The notes beneath the pieces were generated by a model. The model did no database searches. It was not told the DNA's origin and saw nothing but the letters and a program-made list of their open reading frames with translations. DNA of 64,000 bases, taken from NCBI RefSeq assembly GCF_002925845.1, contig NZ_PDNI01000071.1, forward strand, positions 62,001 to 126,000. The letters run 5' to 3'. Source of the DNA: Roseovarius nitratireducens (GTDB lineage: Bacteria; Pseudomonadota; Alphaproteobacteria; Rhodobacterales; Rhodobacteraceae). The translations under genes and the position numbers were made by a program. Positions 39,479 to 48,804 of the stretch are shown one piece after another (position 1 is the first letter of the stretch; every line of letters starts with the position of its first letter).

Positions 39479-40039
39479 TTATCCGACCTCTTTCATTGCA
39501 TTCTGGAGGGAATCGAGCCGCGAGCGGATCGAGGTGTCGATCATCTTCGAGCCCACTTTGACGACAAGACCGCCGATGAGGCTTTCATCGACGGTCGTTT
39601 TCAGTTTCACATCGCGCCCGATGCGCGCCTTGAGCGTTTTCGCGAGATTGTCGGACTGAGCCTTGCTCAGCGCCTTCGCGCTGGTCACTTCGGCCTTCAC
39701 CTCGCCCTTGTCTTCGGCGATCATCTCGCCAAGCTGGGCTATGAGCTGCGGCAACACGAAGAGCCTGCGCTTGGCCGCCATCAGGCCGAGCCCGTTCTTC
39801 AGTTCCGGGACGAGCCCCATCTTGTCCGCGACCGCGACGATGCCGGCACCCTGCTCGGCGCGGCTCAACACCGGCGAGCCGACGAGCGCGCGCAAATCCG
39901 CGCTGGCATCGAGTGCTGCGGAGAGATCATCGAGATTGGTCTCAAGCGCGGCGAGCGACTTGGCCTCCTTCGCGAGCTCGAAGATGGCGGTGGCATAGCG
40001 CGCGGCGATGCCGGATGAAATCGAAGCTGGTTCGGACAC
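39479..40039 (-). CDS. atpH: F1 ATP synthase delta subunit
   Basis: A 186-residue delta subunit that joins F1 to the peripheral stalk. The N-terminal helical bundle ([27 protein letters not shown]-like [11 protein letters not shown]) and C-terminal domain ([21 protein letters not shown]) are typical. I start at GTG 40039 (MSEPASIS) because GGAAGGG lies five bases upstream and this gives the usual length; the frame stays open further upstream without homology-like content. It is the first gene of atpHAGDC. F0 genes are not in the window, as is normal for alphaproteobacteria. Confidence 0.95.
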   Translation of the reverse strand: MSEPASISSGIAARYATAIFELAKEAKSLAALETNLDDLSAALDASADLRALVGSPVLSRAEQGAGIVAVADKMGLVPELKNGLGLMAAKRRLFVLPQLIAQLGEMIAEDKGEVKAEVTSAKALSKAQSDNLAKTLKARIGRDVKLKTTVDESLIGGLVVKVGSKMIDTSIRSRLDSLQNAMKEVG

Positions 40040-40190
40040 GTCCACCCTTCCGATAATCTGGCCCCGGTTGAACCCGCTTGACGCAAGGTCGCGGCCGGGG
40101 GCGTTGTCATACGATGAGACTTGCGAAACACCGAAATTCGGCTGGGGTGTAGCAGAGGCTTTGCTGTCGGGCAAGCGGCTTCGAAACGAT

Positions 40191-40220
40191 TGTATACTGT
40201 AGAATACCGCGCCCTTTCAA
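40191..40220 (-). promoter_or_regulatory. Candidate promoter of the atp operon
   Basis: On the minus strand TTGAAA (40220-40215), an 18-base spacer and TATACA (40196-40191). Transcription would start near 40184 and leave a leader of about 145 bases before the atpH GTG. The stretch from here to prs (to 40319) contains a T6 run but no convincing hairpin. Confidence 0.5.
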
Positions 40221-40319
40221 GGACTTGAACCCGCTGCGACCGAATGCACACCCCACCCTATGCAAAAAAGACCGCTTTCCGCACTGTTTCACCCAGCCAA
40301 ACAGCCCGGGATTCCCCGT

Positions 40320-41348
40320 CTATCGCCCCGGATCCCGGACCAGCAGCCCCTCGTAGATCGGCTCCAGCGACGATGCCTCAAACAGCGATGACACGCTCGT
40401 GCCGTTCCAGATGTTCAGGATCGCCTGTGCGAAGATGGGCGCAGTGGGTACGATACGGATATTGGGAGTGGCGGCCACCGCCTCGGTGGGCTGGATCGTG
40501 TCGGTGATAACCATCGACTTGAGCTTGGAATTGGTGATCCGCTCCACCGCGGGTCCGGACATGACACCGTGGGTGGTATAGGCATGGACCTCGCGCGCGC
40601 CGTTCTCCAGCAGTATCTCGGCGGCCTTGCACATGGTGCCGGCGGTGTCGCACATGTCATCGATGATGATGCAGATCTTGTCGGTGACGTCGCCGATGAC
40701 CGTCATCTCCGCCACCTCACCTGCCTTTTCCCGGCGCTTGTCCACGATGGAGAGGGGCGCGTTGATCCGCTTGGCCAGCTCACGCGCCCGCGCCACCCCG
40801 CCCACGTCGGGCGAGACGATCATCACATCGTCCAGCGCGTCAGTGAATTGTGCCTTGATATCGAGCGCGAAGACCGGTGAGGCGTAGAGATTGTCCACCG
40901 GGATGTCGAAGAAGCCCTGTATCTGCGCGGCGTGCAGATCCATCGTCAGCACCCGCTCGATGCCTGCACCAACAATCATGTTGGCCACCAGCTTCGCCGA
41001 GATGGGTGTGCGCGCCTTGGTGCGGCGGTCCTGTCTCGCATAGCCGAAATAGGGAATGACCGCCGTGATCCGCCGTGCCGAGGACCGGCGCAGCGTGTCT
41101 GCCATGATGAGCAACTCCATCAGGTTGTCGTTGGCGGGCTTCGACGTGGGCTGGATGATGAACATGTCTTCGCCGCGCACGTTCTCGAAGACCTCGACGA
41201 ACACCTCCTGGTCGTTGAACCGCTCTACCCGCGCATCCACCAGCCCGACGGTCTTGCCGCGATGCATGGACATGCGGCGTGCGATGGCCTTGGACAAGGG
41301 CATGTTGGCATTGCCCGAAATCAGCTTCGGTTCGGTATTGGCAGGCAT
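40320..41348 (-). CDS. prs: Ribose-phosphate pyrophosphokinase
   Basis: A 342-residue PRPP synthetase, which makes phosphoribosyl pyrophosphate from ribose 5-phosphate and ATP for nucleotide, His and Trp synthesis. [21 protein letters not shown] (catalytic and ATP loop), [14 protein letters not shown] (metal site), [14 protein letters not shown] and [13 protein letters not shown] (PRPP-binding motif) are all intact. It lies upstream of the atp operon on the same strand but 280 bases away, so it is probably a separate transcript. It diverges from the isomerase gene across 104 bases. Confidence 0.97.
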   Translation of the reverse strand: MPANTEPKLISGNANMPLSKAIARRMSMHRGKTVGLVDARVERFNDQEVFVEVFENVRGEDMFIIQPTSKPANDNLMELLIMADTLRRSSARRITAVIPYFGYARQDRRTKARTPISAKLVANMIVGAGIERVLTMDLHAAQIQGFFDIPVDNLYASPVFALDIKAQFTDALDDVMIVSPDVGGVARARELAKRINAPLSIVDKRREKAGEVAEMTVIGDVTDKICIIIDDMCDTAGTMCKAAEILLENGAREVHAYTTHGVMSGPAVERITNSKLKSMVITDTIQPTEAVAATPNIRIVPTAPIFAQAILNIWNGTSVSSLFEASSLEPIYEGLLVRDPGR

Positions 41349-41452
41349 GGCGATGTTCCCGGGATTGTCTCTATGACAGATTCGTGATGTTGCGCCTCGC
41401 TTAGCATGGCCCTACCGTCGCGCAAACCTGTGCTGCAACGGAGAGTGCCGAA

Positions 41453-42052
41453 ATGACCCATATCGACTATTATTTCTCCACCCTGTCGCCTTTTGCCTAT
41501 CTCGCGGGGGATGGGCTTGAACGGATCGCCGCGCGCCACGGGGCGGACGTGACCTACAAGCCGCTCGACATCATGGCACTGTTCGCGCGTACCGGAGGCA
41601 CGCCGCCGGCCGAGCGCCACCCCTCGCGCAATGTCTACCGCGCGCAGGAACTGGCCCGACAGGCCGCAAAGCGCGGCATGGCCCTGAACCTCAAGCCTGC
41701 GCATTGGCCGACCAACCCAGCACCCTCATCCTACGCGATCATCGCCGCGCAGAACGCGGGCGGCGGCGATACCGGAGCGCTGGTGCAAAGCGTTTTGCGC
41801 GCGTGCTGGGCCGAGGAGCGCGACATCGCCGAGGACGCGGTGGTGCGCGACTGCCTGGAGCGGGCAGGCTTTGACCCGGCGCTCGCCGATAGCGGGCTTC
41901 TGAGCGGCGCCGAGACCTATGCCGCCAATCTCGAGGAGGCGGTCGAGGCGGGGGTGTTCGGCTCGCCCTTCTACGTGGTGGACAGCGGCCAGATGTTCTG
42001 GGGACAGGACCGGCTGGAGGATCTCGACATGCATCTCGACGGTCGACTCTGA
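41453..42052 (+). CDS. 2-hydroxychromene-2-carboxylate isomerase-like (DsbA family)
   Basis: A 199-residue thioredoxin-fold protein of the HCCA isomerase/kappa-GST group. It starts IDYYFSTLSPFAYLAGD, where SPF with serine replaces the CxxC of DsbA, which is characteristic of glutathione-dependent isomerases, and ends with VFGSPFYVV holding the cis-proline, then FWGQDRLEDLD. The helical insert is in the middle. GGAGAG precedes ATG. An alpha/beta hydrolase gene follows after three bases, suggesting a small aromatic or xenobiotic catabolic unit; the actual substrate is unknown. Confidence 0.88.
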   Translation: MTHIDYYFSTLSPFAYLAGDGLERIAARHGADVTYKPLDIMALFARTGGTPPAERHPSRNVYRAQELARQAAKRGMALNLKPAHWPTNPAPSSYAIIAAQNAGGGDTGALVQSVLRACWAEERDIAEDAVVRDCLERAGFDPALADSGLLSGAETYAANLEEAVEAGVFGSPFYVVDSGQMFWGQDRLEDLDMHLDGRL

Positions 42053-42055
42053 CCC

Positions 42056-42892
42056 ATGCCCCGCGACGTGCGCGCGGGGCGCGCGACGCATTGGCAGATG
42101 ATGGGACAGGGTGCGCGCCCGGGCCTCGCCATCCACTGCTCGCTCGCCCATGCCGGTAGCTGGGCCGCTCTTGGGCGAGACCTGTCCGACCTGCTGACGA
42201 TCACCGCCTTCGACCTGCCCGGCCACGGGCTGAGCGCGCCGTGGGACGGGGCGGGCGAGATACAGGCTGCGAGCACCGCCATCGCCGCCGCTTTCCTCGA
42301 TGATCCCGCCGATATCATCGGCCATTCCTTTGGCGCGACAGTGGCGTTGCGGCTGGCGGTCGAGTACCCGCATCTTGTGCGCTCGCTGAGCCTTTATGAG
42401 CCGGTGTTCTTTGCCGTTGCGCTGGCCGACCGGCCCGATTTGCGCGCGGGTCACGAGGCGGAGATGGCCGCATTCCGGACGGGGATGGAGGCGGGTGACA
42501 TGGCGGCGGCGGCCCGCGGGTTCCTCTCGGTCTGGGGTGACGGCGAGGGCCTTGACGCGCAGCCCTCGGCGATCCGCGACCGCATAGCCGCGCAGATGCC
42601 GCTCATAGCAGCAGCCGACGCGGCGCTCTACGAAGATACCGGCAAGATGCTGGCATCGGGCGCGCTGACGCGAATCGAGGCCCCGGTGCTGCTGATGGAG
42701 GGCACGCACTCTCCGGCGATCATCGCCGCGATCAATGACGGCCTCGCCGCGCGCCTGCCAGAGGCGAGGCGTGCGCGCATCGGTGGGGCCGGGCACATGG
42801 GGCCGATCACCCATCCGCGCGCGGTGGCCGACGAGATCCGAGTCTTTCTCAGCCCCTTCCGTGCGGCGCGTCGTAATCCAGAACCGGGTTGA
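42056..42892 (+). CDS. Alpha/beta-fold hydrolase
   Basis: A 278-residue alpha/beta hydrolase. The nucleophile elbow GHSFGATVALRLA supplies Ser, FDLPGHGLS is the usual strand-loop before it, and GGAGHMGPITHP supplies the catalytic His near the C-terminus; an acidic residue fits LLMEGTHSP. No signal peptide is seen. It follows the HCCA isomerase-like gene by three bases, so they form one operon. It overlaps the convergent glutathionyl reductase gene by 44 bases. The substrate is unknown. Confidence 0.88.
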   Translation: MPRDVRAGRATHWQMMGQGARPGLAIHCSLAHAGSWAALGRDLSDLLTITAFDLPGHGLSAPWDGAGEIQAASTAIAAAFLDDPADIIGHSFGATVALRLAVEYPHLVRSLSLYEPVFFAVALADRPDLRAGHEAEMAAFRTGMEAGDMAAAARGFLSVWGDGEGLDAQPSAIRDRIAAQMPLIAAADAALYEDTGKMLASGALTRIEAPVLLMEGTHSPAIIAAINDGLAARLPEARRARIGGAGHMGPITHPRAVADEIRVFLSPFRAARRNPEPG

Positions 42893-43823
42893 TCGGGATG
42901 ATCCGGTGCGGGTTCACCGTCTCGTGGCTGTAGTGGTAGTGGCGCACGATATGGTCGAAATTCACCGTCTCGCGCACGCCGGGCCATTGGTAGAGTTCGC
43001 GCACGTAGCCCCAGAGGTTGGGGTAATCGATGATGCGCTTTCGGTTGCATTTGAAATGCAGGTGATAGACCGGGTCGAACCGGATCAGCGTGGTAAAGAG
43101 CCGCCAGTCGGCCTCGGTCAGCCGGTCACCCATCAGGTAGCGGTTTTCCGACAGGCGCTCCTCCAGCCAATCGAGACTGTCGAAGAGCGGATAAACGGCC
43201 GCCTCGTAGGCCTCTTGCGTGGTGGCAAAGCCGGATTTGTAGACACCGTTGTTGACGGTGTCGTAGATGCGCGCGTTGATCGGCTCGATGGCATCGCGGA
43301 GGTCTTCGGGCCAGTAGTCGTCGGTATTGCCGGTTATCCCGTCAAATGCCGAGTTGAACACGCGGATGATCTCGGAGCTTTCGTTCGACACGATAGTCTC
43401 TCGCTCTCGATCCCAAAGGATTGGCACTGTCACGCGGCCCGAGATGCCGGGATCGGCCTTGAGATAGATGTCGCGGGCGTATGGCAGCCCATAGAGCCGG
43501 TCGCCGGTGGCCCCGGGATAGTCGGTGCGGAATTCCCAGCCATCCGAGAGCATGTCGGGATGCACGACAGAGACGCCGATATGATCCCCGAGCCCCTTTA
43601 GCGCACGAAAGATCAGGGTGCGGTGCGCCCAGGGGCAGGCATAGGCGACGTAGAGGTGATAGCGACCGCTCTCGGCCTTGAACCCGCCTTCGCCCGAAGG
43701 CCCCGGCGCGCCGTCCGGGGTGATCCAGTTGCGGAATTTCGCCGTGGAGCGCACGAATTTGCCGCCATGCGCGGCGGTGTCATACCAAGTGTCTTCCCAC
43801 ACGCCGTTGACCAGTTGTCCCAT
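42849..43823 (-). CDS. Glutathionyl-hydroquinone reductase (Xi-class GST)
   Basis: A 324-residue Xi-class GST (YqjG/ECM4 family), which removes glutathione from glutathionylated hydroquinones. The catalytic cysteine is in YACPWAHRTLI and the family-specific SNESSEIIRVFNSAFDG and DRLTEADWRLFTTLIRFDPVY segments are clear. AAAGGAGGA gives an excellent ribosome site for ATG 43823; the open frame further upstream is discarded. It converges with the hydrolase gene. The upstream gap contains two strong hairpins. Confidence 0.94.
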   Translation of the reverse strand: MGQLVNGVWEDTWYDTAAHGGKFVRSTAKFRNWITPDGAPGPSGEGGFKAESGRYHLYVAYACPWAHRTLIFRALKGLGDHIGVSVVHPDMLSDGWEFRTDYPGATGDRLYGLPYARDIYLKADPGISGRVTVPILWDRERETIVSNESSEIIRVFNSAFDGITGNTDDYWPEDLRDAIEPINARIYDTVNNGVYKSGFATTQEAYEAAVYPLFDSLDWLEERLSENRYLMGDRLTEADWRLFTTLIRFDPVYHLHFKCNRKRIIDYPNLWGYVRELYQWPGVRETVNFDHIVRHYHYSHETVNPHRIIPINPVLDYDAPHGRG

Positions 43824-43855
43824 GCTCGATCCTCCTTTGGACACAAGGTAGGGCC

Positions 43856-43886
43856 GCGGCCCGGGGCGCAGTAGCCCCGGGGCCGC
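43856..43886. repeat. GC-rich hairpin upstream of the Xi-GST gene
   Basis: GCGGCCCGGGGC and GCCCCGGGGCCGC pair with one bulged base around a six-base loop (GCAGTA). It lies 33 bases upstream of the GST start codon, in the 159-base gap after ptsP. It could act as a terminator for ptsP read-through or as a stable structure in the leader. Confidence 0.45.
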
Positions 43887-43932
43887 GCAAGGGACGTGCG
43901 GGGGCGCACAGGCAGAGCTGCCGGAGCAAGAG

Positions 43933-43955
43933 ATCATCGGGTCAAGCCCGATGAT
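43933..43955. repeat. Palindrome of an alphaproteobacterial repeat type
   Basis: ATCATCGGG-TCAAG-CCCGATGAT, a perfect 9-bp stem with a 5-base loop, 28 bases after the ptsP stop. The GGGTCAAGCCC core is familiar to me from dispersed intergenic repeats in many alphaproteobacteria. It may serve as the ptsP terminator. Confidence 0.6.
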
Positions 43956-43982
43956 GACCGGTATTGGGGCCGTCAGAGGGGG

Positions 43983-46226
43983 TCAGAGCTTCGAGCGGAG
44001 GTAATTCATCGCTGCGGGGCGCAGATTCTCCGAGCCGCGGCTGCGTTCCTCGTGCAGGATGTCGCGCAGCTCGTTCAGGTTTGTACGTCGCAGCAGGCTC
44101 TTGACCGGGCCGATGGATGCGGGCCGCATCGACAGCGTCCGGAACCCCAGCGCCGTCAGACAGGCCGCCTCGATCGGGCGCCCGGCATCCTCGCCGCAGA
44201 AGCTCAGCCGCGTACCCAGCGTGGCACAGCGATAGACGATGCCCTCGAGGAAGTTGAGAAAGCTCATGTCGAGCGTGTCGTATCGGCGCCGCACCCGCTC
44301 GTTCTCGCGGTCGGCGGCAAAGAAGAACTGCTTGAGATCGTTGCCGCCGACCGAGAGAAAATCCACCTCGTTGTAGAAAGCGTCCGGCGCGAAGGCGATC
44401 GAGGGGGTCTCGAGCATGGCCCCCACCTCGATCTCGCTCGGCAGCGGATGGCCGAGGATGCGCTCGCGCTCCAGCGCCTTGTCCATCTCGGCGCGGGCGG
44501 CGCGGAACTCGTCGTGCTGCGCCACGAATGGAAACATCACCGACAACGGCCGCCCCTGCGCGCCGCGAATGAGCGCCTGAAGCTGCATCCGCATCACGCC
44601 CGGTTTTTCCAGCGCGACGCGAACTGCGCGCCAGCCCATCGCCGGGTTGGGCTCGTCCGTGGCCTTCATGTAGGGCAGCACCTTGTCCGAGCCGATGTCG
44701 AGTGTGCGAAACACCACGCGGCGGCCTTTGGCGGCGTCCATAACGCGGCCATAGAGCGCACTCAGCTCGGCGCGCTTGGGCATGTGGCTGCGGATGAGGA
44801 ACTGCAATTCCGTGCGGAACAGACCGACGCCCTCGGCGCCCGAGCTTTCGAGGCTGGGCAGGTCGGCCATGAGCCCCGCGTTCATCTTGAGCGTGATATG
44901 CGTACCGCACAGCGTGTCGGCCGGTTTTTCGCGGATCGAGGCATAGCGCTCCTGCGCCTTGGCCTGCATCGCCATCTTGTCGCGAAACGCGGCCGTTACC
45001 GCATCGTCGGGTCGCAGGTGCACGATGCCCTGATCGCCGTCCACGAGGATCGAATCGCCGTTGAGCGCCTCGGTGGTGACCCGTCCGGCATGGATGACCA
45101 GCGGGATCGCGAGCGCGCGCGCCACGATCGCGGCATGCGAGCCGACCGCGCCTTCCTCCAGCACGATGCCGCGCAGGCTGCGCCCGTAATCGAGCAACTC
45201 CGCGGGGCCGATATTGCGCGCAACGAGGATCGGGTCGGCGGGGATTTCGGCCCCGGTCTCGTGGCCCTGCCCGGTGAGGATGCGCAGCAGGCGGTTGCTG
45301 AGGTCGTCGAGGTCGTGCAACCGCTCGCGCAGGTAGGCGTCGTTGACCTGCGTCATGCGCGCGCGCGCGGCGGATTGCTCCTTTTCCACCGCCGCCTCCG
45401 CAGACAGGCCGCTGTCGATATTGGCCTCCATCCGGCGCATCCAGCCCTTGGAGTTGGCGAACATCCGATAGGCTTCGAGCACATCGAGCTGTTCCTTGTC
45501 GCCGCCTTGCGCCGAATCGAGCATCCGGTCGACGCCCACACGCAGCGTCTCTACGGCCTCGTGCAGGCGCTCCATCTCGCGGGCGGGGTCCTCAGCGATC
45601 GGGTTGGTCACCACCACGCGCGGCTCGTGCAGCCAGACATGGCCCCGTGCCGCGCCCTCCTGAGCGCTCGCGCCTCGGAACATCACCGGCCGGCTGTGCA
45701 GCGCGGTCATCGCCGCTCCCTCGCCAACGAAGGCGCCGAGTTCGGCCATCTCGGCGAGCACCATCGCGACTACTTCGAGCGCGTAGATCTCGTCTTCGGA
45801 GAATCGCCTCGCCTGCTTCGACTGTGTCACCAGCACGCCGAGCTTCTCGCCCAGCCGCTGGATAGGCACGCCGACGAAGGAGGAATACGCCTCCTCGCCG
45901 GTCTCGGGCATGTAGCGAAAGCCGGGGGCCGAGGGCGCGTCATCGGTGTTGATGACGTTGCCCGACCGCGCCACTCGCCCGACAAGGCCCTCGCCCAGTC
46001 GCAGCCGGGTCTGGTGGACGGATTCGGCCTTGAGCCCCTCGGTGGCGCACAATTCGAGCGTGTCCACGTCGCGGAACAGGTAGATCGAGCAGACCTCGGC
46101 GCGCATCTCCTCGGCGATAAGCCGGGTGATGCGATCAAGCCGCGTTTGCCCGCCGCCCTCCTCGGCCATGATCGAGCGCAGGCGTCCGAGCATCTGGCGG
46201 CTGTCGGTCTTCAACGTCACGCTCAT
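43983..46226 (-). CDS. ptsP: PEP-protein phosphotransferase of the nitrogen PTS (EI-Ntr)
   Basis: A 747-residue Enzyme I-Ntr, which passes phosphate from PEP to NPr in the regulatory nitrogen PTS. An N-terminal GAF domain (residues about 25-165, LDRITRLIAEEMRAEVCSIYLF) senses small molecules such as glutamine. The phosphohistidine is in GAVGSHAAIVARAL, and the PEP-binding barrel has GVGLFRTELQFL, MGWRAVRVAL and the C-terminal LSFCGEDAGRP. All active-site elements look intact. It lies downstream of lysC on the same strand, a conserved neighbour pair in alphaproteobacteria. Confidence 0.95.
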   Translation of the reverse strand: MSVTLKTDSRQMLGRLRSIMAEEGGGQTRLDRITRLIAEEMRAEVCSIYLFRDVDTLELCATEGLKAESVHQTRLRLGEGLVGRVARSGNVINTDDAPSAPGFRYMPETGEEAYSSFVGVPIQRLGEKLGVLVTQSKQARRFSEDEIYALEVVAMVLAEMAELGAFVGEGAAMTALHSRPVMFRGASAQEGAARGHVWLHEPRVVVTNPIAEDPAREMERLHEAVETLRVGVDRMLDSAQGGDKEQLDVLEAYRMFANSKGWMRRMEANIDSGLSAEAAVEKEQSAARARMTQVNDAYLRERLHDLDDLSNRLLRILTGQGHETGAEIPADPILVARNIGPAELLDYGRSLRGIVLEEGAVGSHAAIVARALAIPLVIHAGRVTTEALNGDSILVDGDQGIVHLRPDDAVTAAFRDKMAMQAKAQERYASIREKPADTLCGTHITLKMNAGLMADLPSLESSGAEGVGLFRTELQFLIRSHMPKRAELSALYGRVMDAAKGRRVVFRTLDIGSDKVLPYMKATDEPNPAMGWRAVRVALEKPGVMRMQLQALIRGAQGRPLSVMFPFVAQHDEFRAARAEMDKALERERILGHPLPSEIEVGAMLETPSIAFAPDAFYNEVDFLSVGGNDLKQFFFAADRENERVRRRYDTLDMSFLNFLEGIVYRCATLGTRLSFCGEDAGRPIEAACLTALGFRTLSMRPASIGPVKSLLRRTNLNELRDILHEERSRGSENLRPAAMNYLRSKL

Positions 46227-46293
46227 CGCGCCTTGCCCCCCGGGGCCGGTTCAGAGGCGACCGTCCTGCCGCGCTTTGGCGTCGGGTCCGGCG

Positions 46294-47532
46294 TCAGGCC
46301 GCCTTGTCGAGATCAAACGCATCATGCAGGGCCTGAACCGCGAGTTCCATATATTTCCGGTCGATCAGAACGGAAATCTTGATCTCTGAGGTTGCAATGA
46401 CCTTGATGTTGATTCCTTCGTCACAAAGCGTCTGGAACATCTTGGCCGCCACGCCGGACTGGCTGCGCATCCCGATGCCCACGGCAGAAACCTTGGCCAC
46501 GTCGGTATCCGCGATCAGGTCGTGATAGTTGATCTCGCCCGCTTCCTTGGCCGCGTTGAGCGCCTTTTCCGCGCGCCGCACCTGATCGGTGGGGCAGGAA
46601 AAAGTCATGTCGGTGCGGCCTTCTTCGGCGATGTTCTGGATGATCATGTCGACGTTCACGCCGGCCTCGGCCAGCGGGCCGAAGATCGCCGCTGCGATGC
46701 CGGGGCGGTCGGCGACCGATACGAGGGTCATCTTCGCTTCCTCGCGGGAATAGGCGATGCCGCTGACGATATTGGATTCCATGATTTCCTCCTCGGCACA
46801 GACAAGCGTGCCTGCCTCGTCGCTTTGTTCTTCGAAACTCGACAGCACCCGCAGCTTGACATTGTAGCGCATCGCGAGCTCGACGGAACGGGTTTGAAGC
46901 ACCTTGGCCCCGAGCGAGGCCAATTCCAGCATCTCCTCAAATGCGATCCGGTCGAGCTTGCGCGCCTTGGCGCTGATGCGCGGATCGGTGGTGTAGACCC
47001 CGTCCACGTCGGTGTAGATATCGCAGCGCTCTGCACCGAAGGCAGCGGCGAAGGCAACGGCCGTGGTGTCCGAGCCGCCGCGACCCAGCGTGGTGATGCG
47101 GCCCTCGGGGCTGATCCCCTGGAAGCCCGCGACCACGGCCACGCGCATGCCCTCGGCGAACTTGGCGGTGATGTTGTCGGGCGGGATGTCCTCGATCCGC
47201 GCGGCGGAATGCGCGGCGTTCGTCTTCAGCGGCACCTGCCAGCCCTGCCAGCTTCGCGCCGGGATATCCATCTCCTGCAAGGTGAGCGCCATCAGCCCGG
47301 CGGTCACGTTCTCGCCCGAACTGACCACGGCATCATATTCGCGCGCGTCGTAGAGCGGCGAGATCTCGCCCACCCAGCCCACAAGCTCGTTGGTCTTGCC
47401 CGACATGGCCGAGACGATGACGATCACGTCATAGCCCTTGGCCACCTCGACGCCCACGCGCTTGGCGGCCCGGCGGATGCGGTCGATATTGGCGACGGAC
47501 GTGCCGCCGAATTTCATCACGAGAATGGGCAT
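46294..47532 (-). CDS. lysC: Aspartate kinase
   Basis: A 412-residue aspartokinase, first step of Lys, Thr and Met synthesis. KFGGTSVANIDRI, SSGENVTAGLMAL, LGRGGSDTTAVA and TDVDGVYTTDPRI identify the kinase domain. Two C-terminal ACT domains (SVADRPGIAAAIFG and AVGIGMRSQSGVAAKMF) give feedback control. The ATG at 47532 (MPILVMKFGG) is the standard start; the open frame upstream is not used. It is 67 bases upstream of ptsP. A second internal start for a beta subunit, as in some family members, cannot be excluded. Confidence 0.96.
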   Translation of the reverse strand: MPILVMKFGGTSVANIDRIRRAAKRVGVEVAKGYDVIVIVSAMSGKTNELVGWVGEISPLYDAREYDAVVSSGENVTAGLMALTLQEMDIPARSWQGWQVPLKTNAAHSAARIEDIPPDNITAKFAEGMRVAVVAGFQGISPEGRITTLGRGGSDTTAVAFAAAFGAERCDIYTDVDGVYTTDPRISAKARKLDRIAFEEMLELASLGAKVLQTRSVELAMRYNVKLRVLSSFEEQSDEAGTLVCAEEEIMESNIVSGIAYSREEAKMTLVSVADRPGIAAAIFGPLAEAGVNVDMIIQNIAEEGRTDMTFSCPTDQVRRAEKALNAAKEAGEINYHDLIADTDVAKVSAVGIGMRSQSGVAAKMFQTLCDEGINIKVIATSEIKISVLIDRKYMELAVQALHDAFDLDKAA

Positions 47533-47649
47533 GGCGCGAGACCTGAAGCGAAAACTCGCGCGCGGTTTACGCGCGGGCAGATTTGGGCGCAAGGGGGCAG
47601 GTGTCGTGGGCGAGGGGCATGCCTGGGTAGGATTCCGGCCCCATCCCCG

Positions 47650-48297
47650 TCAATAAGGGTAATCGCGCCCGTCCCACGTCTGGAAACAGCCGGTAGAGGT
47701 CTTGTCGAGCGCATCGAACCGCGCAATCAGCCCCTCGGCGGCCTCGTCCACCGAGATATCCGCCGCGTCGCCGCCCATGTCGGTGCGTACCCAGCCCGGG
47801 TGATAGATGCCTACGGCGATACCCTCCGGGGCGAGGTCGGTGGCGAGGTTGCGCCCGAGATTAAGCGCCGCCGCCTTGGAGGCGCGGTAGATGTAGCTGC
47901 CGCCCGGCGCACGCGTGTGGCTCGCCATCTGGCTGGAGATGATGGCGATGCGCGCGCCTTGCGCCGCGCGCAGGTTGGGCAGCAGCGCCTGCACGCTCAG
48001 GAACACACCGGTGACGTTGGTGGCAAAGGTTTCCGCCCACATCGAGGCGGGATAGCCCGTGTCGAGTGCTTGCCCCTTGTCGGGATAGATGCCCGCGTTG
48101 CACACCAGCAGATCGACCGCGCGCCCGCCGAGATGCGCGGCGAGGTCTTCAAAGCCCTCTGCCCGGGTCACGTCGAGCGCGACGAGGCCGCCGCCACCCC
48201 GGCGCGACGTGCCGGTGACCGTGTGCCCGTCCGCCCGGTAGCGTTTCGCGAGTTCCGCGCCGATGCCGCGTGACGCGCCCGTGATGACGACATGCAT
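47650..48297 (-). CDS. Short-chain dehydrogenase/reductase
   Basis: A 215-residue classical SDR oxidoreductase with MHVVITGASRGIGAELAKRY (Rossmann glycine motif), LLVCNAGIYP (NAG), IISSQMASHT (catalytic Ser) and YIYRASKAAALNLGRN (catalytic YxxxK), then HPGWVRTDMGG. The N-terminal GxxxGIG and the Arg after it favour NADPH. ATG 48297 follows GAGGG. It is eight bases after the DUF1178 gene, so they are cotranscribed. The substrate is unknown. Confidence 0.9.
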   Translation of the reverse strand: MHVVITGASRGIGAELAKRYRADGHTVTGTSRRGGGGLVALDVTRAEGFEDLAAHLGGRAVDLLVCNAGIYPDKGQALDTGYPASMWAETFATNVTGVFLSVQALLPNLRAAQGARIAIISSQMASHTRAPGGSYIYRASKAAALNLGRNLATDLAPEGIAVGIYHPGWVRTDMGGDAADISVDEAAEGLIARFDALDKTSTGCFQTWDGRDYPY

Positions 48298-48305
48298 GGG
48301 CACCC

Positions 48306-48722
48306 TCAGTTCGTTTTGCGGCGCGGGGAAAACGGCAGGGGGGCGACCGGGATACCATCCTCGATCAGGCGCCTTGCCTCCTCGGGCCGTGCCTCGCCAT
48401 AGATGGCGCGCTCGGGCAGGTGCCCGTCATGCATGTCGCGCGCCTCTTGTGCGAATTGCGGCCCCACATAATCCGCATTGGCCTCGACCTTGCGGCGCAG
48501 GGCGGCGATCACCTGTTCGGCGCTGCCCGGCTGAGCCGCGAGCGACCGATCGTCGCGCGCGCCCTGAACCTGCGGTGACATCAGCGCCTTCTCGACCCGT
48601 GCCGATCCGCAGATCGCGCACGCCACCATGCCGGTCTCGCACAGCCGGTCAAAGGCCGACGCGGATTGGAACCAACTGTCGAAGCGGTGCCCCTGCTCAC
48701 ATTTCAGAGTGAATTTTATCAT
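48306..48722 (-). CDS. DUF1178-family zinc-ribbon-like protein
   Basis: A 138-residue member of the DUF1178 family. It begins MIKFTLKCEQGHRFDSWFQSA with the C-x2-GH motif and has VACAICGSARVEKALMSP with CxxC, so the four Cys/His positions probably bind zinc. A helical C-terminal half (VIAALRRKVEANADYVG, EEARRLIEDGIPVAPLPF) is typical of the family. The function is unknown; it is widely conserved in alphaproteobacteria. It is first of a pair with an SDR gene. Confidence 0.87.
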   Translation of the reverse strand: MIKFTLKCEQGHRFDSWFQSASAFDRLCETGMVACAICGSARVEKALMSPQVQGARDDRSLAAQPGSAEQVIAALRRKVEANADYVGPQFAQEARDMHDGHLPERAIYGEARPEEARRLIEDGIPVAPLPFSPRRKTN

Positions 48723-48789
48723 TCCCCGCACGCCCGTGTTGCTGAGTCATAGTTATCCCGGTGGGCGAGAAGATCAAGCGCCAGTAATA

Positions 48790-48804
48790 TGATAAAAAGA
48801 ATCA
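48790..48804 (+). promoter_or_regulatory. Fur-like palindrome upstream of hemP
   Basis: TGATAAAAAGAATCA matches the 7-1-7 Fur consensus (TGATAATnATTATCA) at 11 of 14 positions. It lies about 135 bases before the hemP start codon and abuts the next palindrome, so an iron-responsive regulator is plausible. Confidence 0.4.

Noticed and set aside
40215-40245. T-arm-like GGTTCAAGTCC on the minus strand, possible tRNA or attachment site
   Set aside because: The flanking bases do not form a T stem and no anticodon or acceptor arm is found; it overlaps the atp promoter.
40266-40271. T6 run (minus strand) after prs, possible terminator
   Set aside because: No convincing stem directly before the T run; only a distant 6-bp CTGTTT/AAACAG pair.
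43896-46382. 828-codon open frame on the plus strand opposite ptsP
   Set aside because: Shadow of the intact ptsP gene; low-complexity His/Arg/Ala-rich translation.
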